Assembly (NCBI GenBank): GCA_035502655.1
Contig: DATJUF010000274.1
Location: 1-21,600 of the forward strand
Source of the DNA: DATJUF01 sp035502655
GTDB lineage: Bacteria; Desulfobacterota; Binatia; Binatales; Binataceae
Reading direction: 5' to 3'
Length of the DNA: 21,600 nucleotides
The first letter of the stretch is position 1; the number at the start of each line of letters is the position of its first letter. Below are positions 1 through 8,143 of the stretch, piece by piece. The position numbers and the translations under genes are program-made. Under the pieces are notes generated by a model. It had not been told where the DNA came from, did no database searches, and saw nothing but the letters and a program-made list of their open reading frames with translations.

Positions 1-753
1 GCCCATTCGCCCGCGATGACCAGCGCTTGCGTGCGCCTCCTGCTCCCTGACCATAGCAATGCCCGCCTGACCCGTCTGCGCCGCGACCTCAATTATTTCG
101 TCAAGAACCGCGTCGAGCCGGACCCGGAACTGCGCCACGTCAATCTCCGCTACCTCGGCGGCGAAGCGGGACTCTATCAGGCCACCGACGATGTAGTGGG
201 GCGCCTCAACCTGGTCAACCTGGGCCTGACGCTCGCGGCGATTCTGATCATCTGCGCGGTGATGTTCCGCTCGGTCGTTGCCGGGATTGTTTTCGCAGCC
301 GCCGCCATAATGGCTAACGCGATCGCCTTTACCTATATGAACTGGAACGACATCGGAATCACCGCCGATACGATCCCGCTGATTTCACTTGGTATCGGAC
401 TGGGCATCAGCTTCGCAATCTATATCGTCGCGCGGATGCGCAGCGAAGCTCTGGCCGGGCTGACTTTGAACGAAGCGGCCGCATCCGCCCTCAAAAGCAC
501 CGGCGCGTGCGTAGTCAGTACCTTCATAGTGATTATCGGCGGCATTCTGCCATGGGTATTCTCACCGATTCTTTTCCATAATGAGATGAGTGTATTGCTG
601 ATCCTGCTGATGGTCACGAATCTGTTCGCAGGGTTCGTGATCATTCCGTCGATTATCGTCTGGATGCGCCCGCGGTTTATGCTGCGCTATTCCGAGATCG
701 GGCTGAATAATCGGCGCGAAGGCGGATCACTCGGCCAGGCCGCCTCGTCATGA
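1..753 (+). CDS. MMPL/RND superfamily exporter, C-terminal part (5' end outside window)
   Basis: The reading frame is already open at base 1, so the ATG at 16 is internal and the gene begins upstream of the window. The visible 250 residues carry a short periplasmic stretch and then at least five hydrophobic segments, the last ending near residue 220, followed by a short polar tail. Glycine- and acid-bearing helices such as SLGIGLGISFAIYIVARMR fit the second transmembrane bundle of MMPL/COG1033-type RND proteins. These are inner-membrane, proton-driven exporters of lipids or hydrophobic compounds. In many Gram-negatives such exporters are genetically linked to DUF1329 proteins, and one is present at 13544, though not adjacent. 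The substrate cannot be inferred. The family call is firm; which RND subfamily is uncertain because the N-terminal half is missing. Confidence 0.85.
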   Translation, partial: AHSPAMTSACVRLLLPDHSNARLTRLRRDLNYFVKNRVEPDPELRHVNLRYLGGEAGLYQATDDVVGRLNLVNLGLTLAAILIICAVMFRSVVAGIVFAAAAIMANAIAFTYMNWNDIGITADTIPLISLGIGLGISFAIYIVARMRSEALAGLTLNEAAASALKSTGACVVSTFIVIIGGILPWVFSPILFHNEMSVLLILLMVTNLFAGFVIIPSIIVWMRPRFMLRYSEIGLNNRREGGSLGQAASS

Positions 754-838
754 TAGGGTGCGCATGCCGTCCGCTTGCCGATTTCAATGCCGCAGGTGTA
801 AACACACTGTGAGGAGCTTCACCAGGCCGGACTTAACA

Positions 839-850
839 GGAGCCGGCTCC
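839..850. repeat. 12-bp perfect palindrome in the gap before the VOC gene
   Basis: GGAGCCGGCTCC reads the same on both strands. It lies in the 181-base gap between the exporter stop and the VOC start, about 85 bases before the start codon. It could be an operator for the VOC gene or the core of a weak hairpin. No T-run follows, so it is not a convincing terminator. Confidence 0.4.
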
Positions 851-934
851 AATGAAGCGTTCGCGCGCGACACTTATCCGTGGTCTCTCGTGCACGGCTT
901 GTTACCGATGAGCTAACGAAGGAGGAAGTTTGCG

Positions 935-2008
935 ATGCCGAATAAAGATTTCGAGCAGCAGCAACTGCTCAAGGCCTATCGTAAAGGAATTATTTCCGAG
1001 GAACTCTTTGCCGCGCAGATGGCGGAAATCGGCGCTGGCAAAAATGGCCAGAGCGCCATGAACGGCGCGGCGCAGGCTGGAACAATGAACGGCTCAGCGC
1101 AAGCCGCCAAAATGAATGGTTCCGCGCAAGCCGAAAAAACCTACGACCGCGCCGCCGAAGATCTCGGCAACATCGTTGCCCTTGAGCACGTTAATGTCAC
1201 CGTCCCTAATCAGGAGTTGGCGACGCGCTTCTATATCGACGGCCTCGGCTTAACGCGCGACCCATACATGATGACCGGCCCCAATATTATGTGGGTCAAC
1301 GTCGGGCGCAGCCAGTTCCATCTGCCGGCCAGCAATCCGCAGGTGCTGCGCGGCCATACCGGTGTCGTGATGCCCGATCGCGCATCACTGCTGAAGCGCC
1401 TCACGCGCGCCCGCAAGCATCTTGAAGGTACCAAGTTCGATTTCTGCGAAATGGACGGATATGTCGAAGCAGTCTGCCCATGGGGCAATCACATTCGCTG
1501 CTTCGAGCCGAACGAGCGCTTTGGCCGTATCGCCCTTGGCATCCCCTACGTCGAGTTCGACGTCCCGCCCGGTACCGCCGGCGGTATCGCGCGCTTCTAC
1601 AGCCAGATCATGGGAGCGCAGGCGGCGCCGCTTGAGGATCGCAATGGACGCTTCGCCTGCGTTACAGCCGGCTATGCGCAGAACCTGTTCTTCCGCGAGA
1701 CCGACCGTCCGATTCCCGCCTATGACAAGCATCATATCCAGATCTATATCGCGGACTTCTCAGGTCCCTATCGCAGCCTTGCCGAAAAGGGCCTGATCAC
1801 CTTGGAAGACAGCCAGCATCAGTACCGCTTTGAGAACATCGTCGATCCCGATAGCGGCAAGTTGCTCTTCGCGGTCGAGCACGAAGTGCGCAGCCTCAAG
1901 CATCCCTTGTATATGCGCCCGCTGGTCAACCGCAATCCGGACCAGAACATCATGCGCTACGCGCCCGGCTACGATGCCTTGAATTGGTCGATAGCCCCAG
2001 GAAACTGA
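935..2008 (+). CDS. Two-domain VOC (glyoxalase/dioxygenase-fold) family protein with repetitive linker
   Basis: 357 residues. The ATG is set by a strong ribosome binding site (AAGGAGG, 920-926). Residues 1-30 form a short helical segment resembling SHOCT-type oligomerisation motifs. Residues 42-68 are three imperfect 9-residue repeats (MNGxAQAxx). From about residue 85 there are two VOC modules. The first has LEHVNVTVP, a typical first beta strand with a possible metal-ligand His, and SQFHLP with a second His. The second starts near IPYVEFDVP and has HHIQIYIAD. VOC proteins bind a divalent metal and act as lyases, dioxygenases, isomerases or binding proteins; the reaction here cannot be told. 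The gene stands alone between the exporter and a convergent operon, and a perfect hairpin follows the stop. The fold assignment is fairly sure and the function unknown. Confidence 0.82.
   Translation: MPNKDFEQQQLLKAYRKGIISEELFAAQMAEIGAGKNGQSAMNGAAQAGTMNGSAQAAKMNGSAQAEKTYDRAAEDLGNIVALEHVNVTVPNQELATRFYIDGLGLTRDPYMMTGPNIMWVNVGRSQFHLPASNPQVLRGHTGVVMPDRASLLKRLTRARKHLEGTKFDFCEMDGYVEAVCPWGNHIRCFEPNERFGRIALGIPYVEFDVPPGTAGGIARFYSQIMGAQAAPLEDRNGRFACVTAGYAQNLFFRETDRPIPAYDKHHIQIYIADFSGPYRSLAEKGLITLEDSQHQYRFENIVDPDSGKLLFAVEHEVRSLKHPLYMRPLVNRNPDQNIMRYAPGYDALNWSIAPGN
1058..1138 (+). repeat. Three tandem 27-bp units inside the VOC gene
   Basis: Three in-frame 27-base units each begin ATGAAYGG and encode MNGAAQAGT, MNGSAQAAK and MNGSAQAEK. 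A degenerate partial copy (NGQSA) precedes them. They form an Ala/Gly/Asn/Gln-rich flexible linker between the N-terminal helix and the first VOC domain. Third-base differences between units indicate some age. Copy number could vary between strains by slippage or recombination. Confidence 0.8.
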
Positions 2009-2032
2009 ACTAGCGCTGGCGAGCCGGATATT

Positions 2033-2061
2033 GCCGCGGATCGAACCTGGCGATCCGCGGC
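2033..2061. terminator. 11-bp perfect stem-loop between convergent genes
   Basis: The arms GCCGCGGATCG (2033-2043) and CGATCCGCGGC (2051-2061) are exact reverse complements with a 7-base loop. The hairpin lies in the 121-base gap between the VOC gene (+) and the ExeA-like gene (-). There is no long T-run on either side, so it may act as a bidirectional transcription end or an mRNA 3' stabiliser rather than a textbook intrinsic terminator. Confidence 0.65.
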
Positions 2062-2129
2062 CCTTCATCACGCCAATGCGCATTGCCACTGCTTCGCGCC
2101 GATTGCGCCGCTCCACTCGACATAGCTAT

Positions 2130-3680
2130 TTATTCGTCGCCAGCCGCCTTCAGGGCCGCCCGGTTCATCTTTTCCTGAATCCGCGCATCGCCCGGTGCAA
2201 GAGCTAGAGCGTAGCGGTAAAACGCGATTGCGTCGTCATACTTTCCGAGCCGCATGTAGTCATCCCCTACCGCTGAGTAGATGTGCGCCTGATGCTCATC
2301 TACGATGCCGAGCGGATTAGCCGAATGCGCCTGGGCGGCGGCTTCAGCAAATTGCCCATTTGTCCGGTCGCGTCTCACCTCTGAAGGAGGGAGAGCGGAT
2401 GGTGTACTGCTGTGCATGGATTCGGCTGGCGCGATGACGCTCACATTACGGCGGGCATCTCGCGGTAATGTTCTGGCTGCGCTTGAGATTGAATCAGCTT
2501 TCGCTTCGGCGGCCGTTCGTTCGCGATCATGTCCCGAACTAATTTCTGGCGGCCGGCTGGTTATCACGCTGCTCGTCGGCAGCGCTGTATTCTTTATTTC
2601 CACGGCTGCACTGCTGTTGCTGCTCTGAATCTTCGCCACCGGCTCAATCTTCGCGCTTTTGCTCAATGACGATGGGGCGATTGATCTGGCCGCCTCAGCA
2701 GGCAAGGGCTTGGAAACAGATAAGCCGCTGTTAACATCCGCAATGTACGTGCGGTACAAGCGCGGCCACTCTTCGTATCCCAACGCGGCCGTGGTGGCGA
2801 GCAATAACGCGGCCAGCAGTACCGAAGCCGTAGGCGCTTTATGGCTTCGCGGCGGAGTTGCGGGCGAAGGCTGTGCAGCCTGCGGTGATACGCGCGCAGT
2901 TCCATTAGCGGCTGCGAGTTCATGCGTATCGAAGACCGACATGTCGATTAGTTTCAGTTGACGCTCGGCCCCGGTGCGCAGCGCCTCAGCACAAATGTGG
3001 TTGATTGCTCGGGGTACGCCCTCGCTTTGCCTCGCAATAAGGGCGCATGCCGCCGCTGTGAAAATAGCCCCTCGCCTGCCTGCCGCCATATGCAGCCGGT
3101 AGTTGATATATCCTTCGGTCTCGCCAGCGCCGAGCGGATTGAGCCAGATTTGCTCGATAGTATCTGAAGCGTTCGCTTGCTTGAGCTTTTGCAGCAGCTC
3201 TGGCCGGCCCGCCAGAATAAAATGGAAGCCGTCTTTCTCAGCAGCGCCTCGCTTTGCGAGTGCAAGCAGCCTTGCAAGTTCCTGATGGTTTAGCTCGTGA
3301 GCATCATCGACCAGCATCACCAGGCGTTCCTTAGCTTCCTTCTCTGGGGCCGCGGCCCCATCGGCTGGCTGGCCCGCACCATTCTCACCTGCCTGAACTA
3401 TCGGTGCGATAGTGAAGCCTTTCACCAAATCGGGATCTTTGGCATGAGCCGAATCCAGATAGGCTATCCGCTTGTGCGCTTGCTGCCGCGCCTCCAGATA
3501 GCGCAGCAGAGTAGTCTTTCCCAAGCCTCCACCACCCAGCAAAAGCTGCGCGCCGCCGCCATATTCGATGCCATATTGCAGCGAAGACAGCGCCTTGCGA
3601 TGGCTGGCACTCAGATATAAATAGCGCTGCGTGAAGAGACCGAACGGATCCTCATGGAGTCCGTAGAACTCAACAAACAT
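2130..3680 (-). CDS. ExeA/GspA-like AAA ATPase with transmembrane segment and C-terminal TPR
   Basis: 516 residues. The start is preceded by GGAGGTGAG. The N-terminus (FYGLHEDPFGLF, then YLYLSASHRKAL) is the hallmark of ExeA/GspA-type ATPases. Walker A is GGGGLGKT at 49-56, Walker B LVMLVDDAH at 120-128, and a GRPEL sensor-like motif lies at 158-162. An Ala/Gly/Glu-rich stretch of about 20 residues precedes Walker B. After the ATPase come a Pro/Ser-rich linker, one membrane helix at about 285-302, a long low-complexity periplasmic stretch, and a TPR-like helix pair near 455-510. Known ExeA proteins help insert or assemble secretins across peptidoglycan, and relatives occur in pilus and polysaccharide export loci. 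Here the only partner is the coiled-coil gene 35 bases upstream. The TPR replaces the usual C-terminal peptidoglycan-binding domain. The family is sure; the cargo is unknown. Confidence 0.85.
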   Translation of the reverse strand: MFVEFYGLHEDPFGLFTQRYLYLSASHRKALSSLQYGIEYGGGAQLLLGGGGLGKTTLLRYLEARQQAHKRIAYLDSAHAKDPDLVKGFTIAPIVQAGENGAGQPADGAAAPEKEAKERLVMLVDDAHELNHQELARLLALAKRGAAEKDGFHFILAGRPELLQKLKQANASDTIEQIWLNPLGAGETEGYINYRLHMAAGRRGAIFTAAACALIARQSEGVPRAINHICAEALRTGAERQLKLIDMSVFDTHELAAANGTARVSPQAAQPSPATPPRSHKAPTASVLLAALLLATTAALGYEEWPRLYRTYIADVNSGLSVSKPLPAEAARSIAPSSLSKSAKIEPVAKIQSSNSSAAVEIKNTALPTSSVITSRPPEISSGHDRERTAAEAKADSISSAARTLPRDARRNVSVIAPAESMHSSTPSALPPSEVRRDRTNGQFAEAAAQAHSANPLGIVDEHQAHIYSAVGDDYMRLGKYDDAIAFYRYALALAPGDARIQEKMNRAALKAAGDE

Positions 3681-3715
3681 CTCACCTCCGCGCCGTTGGG
3701 CCGCAAGCCAGGGAG

Positions 3716-4741
3716 TCAGTCGTTCAGCGAGTTCGCAAGCTCATCGAGCCGCTTGTGCAGGGCTTGAATCAGCTGATTCGAGGTCTCGCGCGAAACCACC
3801 GCCAGTGCATCCTTCGATATGCTGGCGACTGCGCCGTCGGCTAGCGCGGCCAGCTTCTTCTCCCACTGGCCGGCAATTTCTTCCGCGAGTTTCTGTAGGC
3901 GTTTTTGGAAGGCCTCAGCCGCCAGCGCAGACCGCTTGGCGAACTGCTCGCTCAAGCTATCGGCGGTTTTCTTTGCCATATTCTCTAAATAATTTGCCTG
4001 CTCAATCTTCAAGTCACTCAGGCGCTTTCGCACTTCGTTTTGAAGCTCGGCCAGGCACGCAGTCTTCTGCCGGTATAATTCTCCAGTCGCCGTATTCGTA
4101 AGCTCGATCAGGCTTGCACGAATCGCCGCAACTTTTTCCTCCAACGATCGCACGCTCTGGCGTTCGGCCTCGCGCGCTTTATCCAGCGCACGGTCAAGCC
4201 GTGCCGCGAGGCGTGATTCCGCCTCCAGATCAATTTTTTCCAGCAACGCAGAGGTCTGGTAGCGGCCCCGATCGCTTACCTCTTTTTCAAAGCCCGCCAC
4301 GCGTGCCTTATGCTCATCGCTCAGCTTCTGATGCAAATTCTCGAACAACGACTGCATTGCCCGCCAGTTTTCCTCATGAATTTCATGAGTCTTCGCGAGC
4401 AATCCCTCGAGCGCCACGCGTGACGCGCGCAGCGATTCAGTCATGACGCTGGCTGCTTCGGCACTGGTGCCGTTGCTGCCGTTGGAATTTGACCCGTGAT
4501 GAGGAACGTCATTCACCGGTTGCACCGGATTCGCTGATTGCCTTGTTGCGGGTTGCCCCACCGATGGACGCGCCTCAGGCCTGCCCTTACGAACCGCCTC
4601 GGCCGCCGCCTCTTCCGACTCTTCGACCGGCTGGAGAATCCGCGGGCTACCCGGCCGTCCGCCCAAAACGCGAGGCTTGTCAGATGCTACTTCCGGCTGA
4701 CTCGCAGCCTGCTGGCCCGCCGGACGCGGCTCCTCTGCCAT
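3716..4741 (-). CDS. Soluble coiled-coil protein, first gene of the operon with the ExeA-like ATPase
   Basis: 341 residues. The start codon follows a good ribosome binding site (GAGGTG, 5-6 bases before ATG). Residues 1-95 are rich in Pro, Ala, Glu, Ser and Asn and look disordered. From about 95 to the end the sequence is almost entirely charged and heptad-like (Ala/Leu/Glu/Lys/Arg-rich, no proline), so a long coiled coil is expected. There is no signal peptide or membrane segment, so it is probably cytoplasmic. The 35-base spacing to the ATPase on the same strand supports co-transcription, and it could be a scaffold or regulator of that ATPase. No family is recognised; similarity to apolipoprotein-like or methyl-accepting coiled coils would be only compositional. 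Confidence 0.75.
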   Translation of the reverse strand: MAEEPRPAGQQAASQPEVASDKPRVLGGRPGSPRILQPVEESEEAAAEAVRKGRPEARPSVGQPATRQSANPVQPVNDVPHHGSNSNGSNGTSAEAASVMTESLRASRVALEGLLAKTHEIHEENWRAMQSLFENLHQKLSDEHKARVAGFEKEVSDRGRYQTSALLEKIDLEAESRLAARLDRALDKAREAERQSVRSLEEKVAAIRASLIELTNTATGELYRQKTACLAELQNEVRKRLSDLKIEQANYLENMAKKTADSLSEQFAKRSALAAEAFQKRLQKLAEEIAGQWEKKLAALADGAVASISKDALAVVSRETSNQLIQALHKRLDELANSLND

Positions 4742-4956
4742 AGATCACCTCAATTACTAACAGCACCTGATTGGATTAGGATTTGGAGTCAAATAGCGGC
4801 ACCTCCAGCGTTTCAAATTGTGCAACGCCGGGTCATAGCCCGCCATCTCTGGCCAATCCCTCAATGATACATGGTATCCTCTACAGCTACGTCAAACAAA
4901 AAGTCAATCAGCAGAATTTTGCAGCGCGAGCGTTACCTGGCAAAGGTCTTAACTTG
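4742..4956. promoter_or_regulatory. Divergent intergenic region (coiled-coil operon / lytic transglycosylase)
   Basis: These 215 bases separate the start of the minus-strand operon from the inferred start of the transglycosylase, so promoters for both directions should lie here. An interrupted palindrome GATAC-ATG-GTATC (4866-4878) is the only clear symmetric element and could be an operator. The region is AT-richer than the flanking genes. No promoter hexamer pair stood out. Confidence 0.4.
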
Positions 4957-6951
4957 ATGTCCTCGCCCGCTACGTCACCGAAATTGCACCATCAGCTCGC
5001 TGTTATCATCGCCAAGATAGTCACTGTTATTATCCTGCTCGGATTGCTCGGTACTGCCGCTGACGCGTCCGCGGCCGAGCTCAAGGCGCCACTTACCATT
5101 GACTACCTGGCGCTTACCGCGGCCCTCAAAACCCAGATTTACACTGGACCGGGCGGCCGCGCAGAATTCTGGCAAGGTGATAACTCCTGCCAGTACCTTG
5201 TGGGCGAAAACCCCCGGCTCGGCCGCGATCCGCATGGCGCTCTCGCGCTCACGACTGACGCCACACTCGCTCTCGGCCTCCCGATAGCTGGCCAGTGCAT
5301 TAGTCCGGTTACATGGTCCGGACTCGTCAAGCTCGACGCGGCCGCTTACGTTGCCGGACTCACGCTCAGGCTCCGCATAACTGACATCAACCTCTACAAT
5401 CTCAACGGCTCCAAATCGCTCCTCGTTGGACATGGCTTCGATCTCATTAAAGGCAATATCATTCCGAAGCTGGAAACCTTCTCTTTCGATCTGCATGAAC
5501 CGATCCGCAATCTCGAATCCCTTTTCGACGAGGCGCTGCCTCCTAATGCCGCCTCGAACTTGCATTCCGCGCTTGCGACTTTGCGCTTGGAACCTCAGGT
5601 CATCGCCGAGACCGACGGCCTGCGCGTGACGCTTGCGATGGTCCTCCCGCCAGCCGCCGCGCCCATCACAGTTTCCGGCCCAGCCGCGCCCCTTACGCCC
5701 GCCGAAATCACCGCATGGCAAACCGAACTGGACAATTGGGACGCCTTTCTCGTCTTCGCGATCGAGCAGGTTGGCCTGACCTTGCCGAACCAGCAGGTTC
5801 GCGATCAGCTCTTCAACCTCCTGATGGACAGCCGCTACCGCCTGGTGCAGGCGCTCATGTCGCCTCAGGCGGCTGGCGGACCTGACCCGATCCGGCTCCT
5901 CTTTCTGTACGATTGGACTCAGCTACGCAGCATAATCAAGGCCGCTGCGCCCACCAGGGCGTTTGGTAATCGAACGCTCCAGTTCCTCTCCTTCATCTCA
6001 GCCGGCGACGCGCTCTTCGCCTTCGATCAGGCTGCGCCGGCCCTCGGCGTACGCATCTCAGCTAATGATTTGCGCCGCCTCGCACGCATCATGGCGCCCC
6101 AGGTGACCGCCGACCCGCTCAACTTTACCTTCCGCGAAGATCCATCGCTTCAGCAGCTTTTCGGTATTCCGCAACCGCTCGCGATGCCGGGGCCGTTGCC
6201 CGAGGGCGATACCATCCCGCCGGCCGGGCTTGCTCCATCGCCCGCGCTTTCGCCCGCGCCGGCTTCAACTTCGCTCCTGTCTCTACCCACTTTCCTGCTG
6301 AAGTTGCCCGAAGCCTTTGCCTTGGAGAACCCGCCCGCCCCGCCGCAGCTTATCGCACTAGGGCGAACTCTCACCCCCGTAGTTGTAGACTCCGGCAACG
6401 TGAGCCATTACCAAACGGACTTAAACCAGCTCCTGACTCTTACCGCCAAGGGCGCGGACGGCGTTGGCAAGCTGAATTCGCCCGACGGCCATCTGTTCCT
6501 GCTGATGGTTAAATCCGTCGCATGGCAGGAGAGCTGCTGGCGCCAGTTCATCCGTCTCGGCTCTCGCGTGACTTATCTCGAATCGAGCACCGGCGACATC
6601 GGCCTGATGCAGGTGAATAAGCATGTCTGGCGCGGCTTCTACAGCCTTCCGCATCTCGAATGGGATATTGTTTATAATGCTTCAGCGGGCTCGGATATCC
6701 TTGAGCGCCTGATGCAGTCCCAAGTCAATCGCCAGGCCTCCAATCTCCCCGGCACCGCGGAGGCTATCGCCCGTTCAACCTATTCCGCCTACAACGGCGG
6801 CCCCGCCGCCTGGGACCGCTGGCGGATGGCCGCGGAGCCTTCGGCCCTCAAGCAAATCGACGATACTTTCTGGGATAAGTTTCGCGTCACAGCCTCCGGG
6901 CAGTCATTTAATATTCTCCAATGCGCGGCCTGCTGGACCCGCCTCCACTGA
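4957..6951 (+). CDS. Secreted lytic transglycosylase (SLT-type, C-terminal catalytic domain)
   Basis: 664 residues from the ATG at 4957. The same frame is open to an ATG at 4783, but only 4957 gives a proper signal peptide at once: a basic/polar start, a hydrophobic core at about residues 14-33, and an Ala-x-Ala cleavage site near 38-40. An AAAGG ribosome binding site lies about 10 bases ahead. Residues 40-450 are a long region of unknown fold, partly Pro/Ala-rich near 420-470. The C-terminal part has the SLT signatures: AWQESCW with the likely catalytic Glu525, then GDIGLMQVN, then YNGGP. Such enzymes cleave peptidoglycan between MurNAc and GlcNAc, forming 1,6-anhydro ends, in the periplasm. 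A phosphoesterase gene follows after 37 bases. The large N-terminal region is unusual for the family. Confidence 0.85.
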   Translation: MSSPATSPKLHHQLAVIIAKIVTVIILLGLLGTAADASAAELKAPLTIDYLALTAALKTQIYTGPGGRAEFWQGDNSCQYLVGENPRLGRDPHGALALTTDATLALGLPIAGQCISPVTWSGLVKLDAAAYVAGLTLRLRITDINLYNLNGSKSLLVGHGFDLIKGNIIPKLETFSFDLHEPIRNLESLFDEALPPNAASNLHSALATLRLEPQVIAETDGLRVTLAMVLPPAAAPITVSGPAAPLTPAEITAWQTELDNWDAFLVFAIEQVGLTLPNQQVRDQLFNLLMDSRYRLVQALMSPQAAGGPDPIRLLFLYDWTQLRSIIKAAAPTRAFGNRTLQFLSFISAGDALFAFDQAAPALGVRISANDLRRLARIMAPQVTADPLNFTFREDPSLQQLFGIPQPLAMPGPLPEGDTIPPAGLAPSPALSPAPASTSLLSLPTFLLKLPEAFALENPPAPPQLIALGRTLTPVVVDSGNVSHYQTDLNQLLTLTAKGADGVGKLNSPDGHLFLLMVKSVAWQESCWRQFIRLGSRVTYLESSTGDIGLMQVNKHVWRGFYSLPHLEWDIVYNASAGSDILERLMQSQVNRQASNLPGTAEAIARSTYSAYNGGPAAWDRWRMAAEPSALKQIDDTFWDKFRVTASGQSFNILQCAACWTRLH

Positions 6952-6988
6952 GATTGTACTTTGCTGCCGATCACGTGAAGCATAAACG

Positions 6989-8143
6989 ATGAAGCCACGC
7001 GCTTTCCTTTCCGCCATGCTGGCGGCGCTCGCATGCTCAATCGTGGCGGCCTGCTATCCGGCCGGCGCCATGGCGCAGGAGCCTGCGGCTTTGCGCGGCA
7101 GCAGGCCTCGGCACGTTTTCCTTATCATGCTTGAGAACGAAGGCTTCGATACTACTTTCGGCAAGGATTCCCCTGCGCCCTATCTATCACGCGATCTCAC
7201 TCGGCAAGGCCTGCTCCTGACGCAATACTATGCGATCGGTCATTTCAGCCTCGATAACTATATCGCGATCATCAGCGGCCAGGCGCCCAACGCCTATACC
7301 CAGAATGACTGTTTCGTCTATTACAATTTTGCACCTTTAACCAATGATCTCGGCCCCGGCGGCCAGGCTTTAGGTTCCGGCTGTGTCTATCCCGAATTCG
7401 TCCCCACAATTGCGAACCAGCTTGAGGCGAAACACCTGACCTGGAAGGGCTATATGGAGGATATGGAATCCAACTGCGAGCATCCGGAGTTCGGCCAGCT
7501 CGACAACCATATTCGCGCCACCGCTGAATCTCAGTACGCCACCCGGCATAATCCTTTTGTCTATTTTCATTCGATCATCGATCATCCCACGTGTGGAGAA
7601 CACGTCGTACCGCTGAGCCAACTGGATAATGACCTGCGCAGCGCCGCAACCACCCCTAACTTTTCTTTCATCACGCCCAACGTATGCCACGACGGCCACG
7701 ATCGCGCTTCAAAGCTTTGCGCGGGCGGCCATCTCGCCGCGGTCAACCGCTTCCTGCCAACGCTCGTACCCAAAATTCTTCATTCTCCCGCCTATCGGCA
7801 GGACGGGATGCTGATAATCACATTCGACGAGGCCGATATCGAAATCAAAAAAGGCGAGGTCGTGCCGGAAAAGACCGACGCGAGTTCATGCTGCGATGAA
7901 CCCACCGGTCCCAATACAGTCGCACCCGGCCGGACCGGACCCGGCGGCGGCAGAATCGGCGCGCTGATTCTTTCGCCTTTCGTCAAACCCGGCCGCGACT
8001 CTCATCCATATAATCATTACGCCTTGCTGCGCAGTCTCGAGGATTTGTTCGGCCTCGATCACCTCGGCTATGCGGCCCAGCCGGGCCTGCAATCCTTCGG
8101 CGCCGACGTCTACAATGCCCCCGCCCGCGAGCAGGCAAATTAG
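6989..8143 (+). CDS. Secreted phosphoesterase (PF04185: phospholipase C / acid phosphatase superfamily)
   Basis: 384 residues. The N-terminus is a secretion signal. VAAC at about 19-22 could be a lipobox, and AMA before Gln30 a type I cleavage site, so it is either periplasmic/secreted or a lipoprotein. Family motifs in order: FLIMLENEGFD (metal-binding Glu49-Asn50), HFSLDNYIAIISGQ with a Ser where the nucleophile is expected, ITFDEAD, then LILSPFVKPG and NHYALLRSLEDLFGL near the end. Relatives hydrolyse phosphomonoesters or phospholipid head groups with a divalent metal; the substrate is not predictable. It lies 37 bases after the transglycosylase with a weak ribosome binding site, so it is likely co-transcribed. 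Its 3' end abuts the eroded phage tail module. Confidence 0.87.
   Translation: MKPRAFLSAMLAALACSIVAACYPAGAMAQEPAALRGSRPRHVFLIMLENEGFDTTFGKDSPAPYLSRDLTRQGLLLTQYYAIGHFSLDNYIAIISGQAPNAYTQNDCFVYYNFAPLTNDLGPGGQALGSGCVYPEFVPTIANQLEAKHLTWKGYMEDMESNCEHPEFGQLDNHIRATAESQYATRHNPFVYFHSIIDHPTCGEHVVPLSQLDNDLRSAATTPNFSFITPNVCHDGHDRASKLCAGGHLAAVNRFLPTLVPKILHSPAYRQDGMLIITFDEADIEIKKGEVVPEKTDASSCCDEPTGPNTVAPGRTGPGGGRIGALILSPFVKPGRDSHPYNHYALLRSLEDLFGLDHLGYAAQPGLQSFGADVYNAPAREQAN

Noticed and set aside
4783..4956. Longer N-terminus for the lytic transglycosylase (ATG at 4783)
   Set aside because: It would place 58 polar residues before the signal peptide and has no ribosome binding site; the ATG at 4957 fits both.
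4975..5721. Long minus-strand frame (248 codons) inside the transglycosylase gene
   Set aside because: Mirror of a high-GC coding sequence; Arg/Gly/Glu-rich and no start signal.
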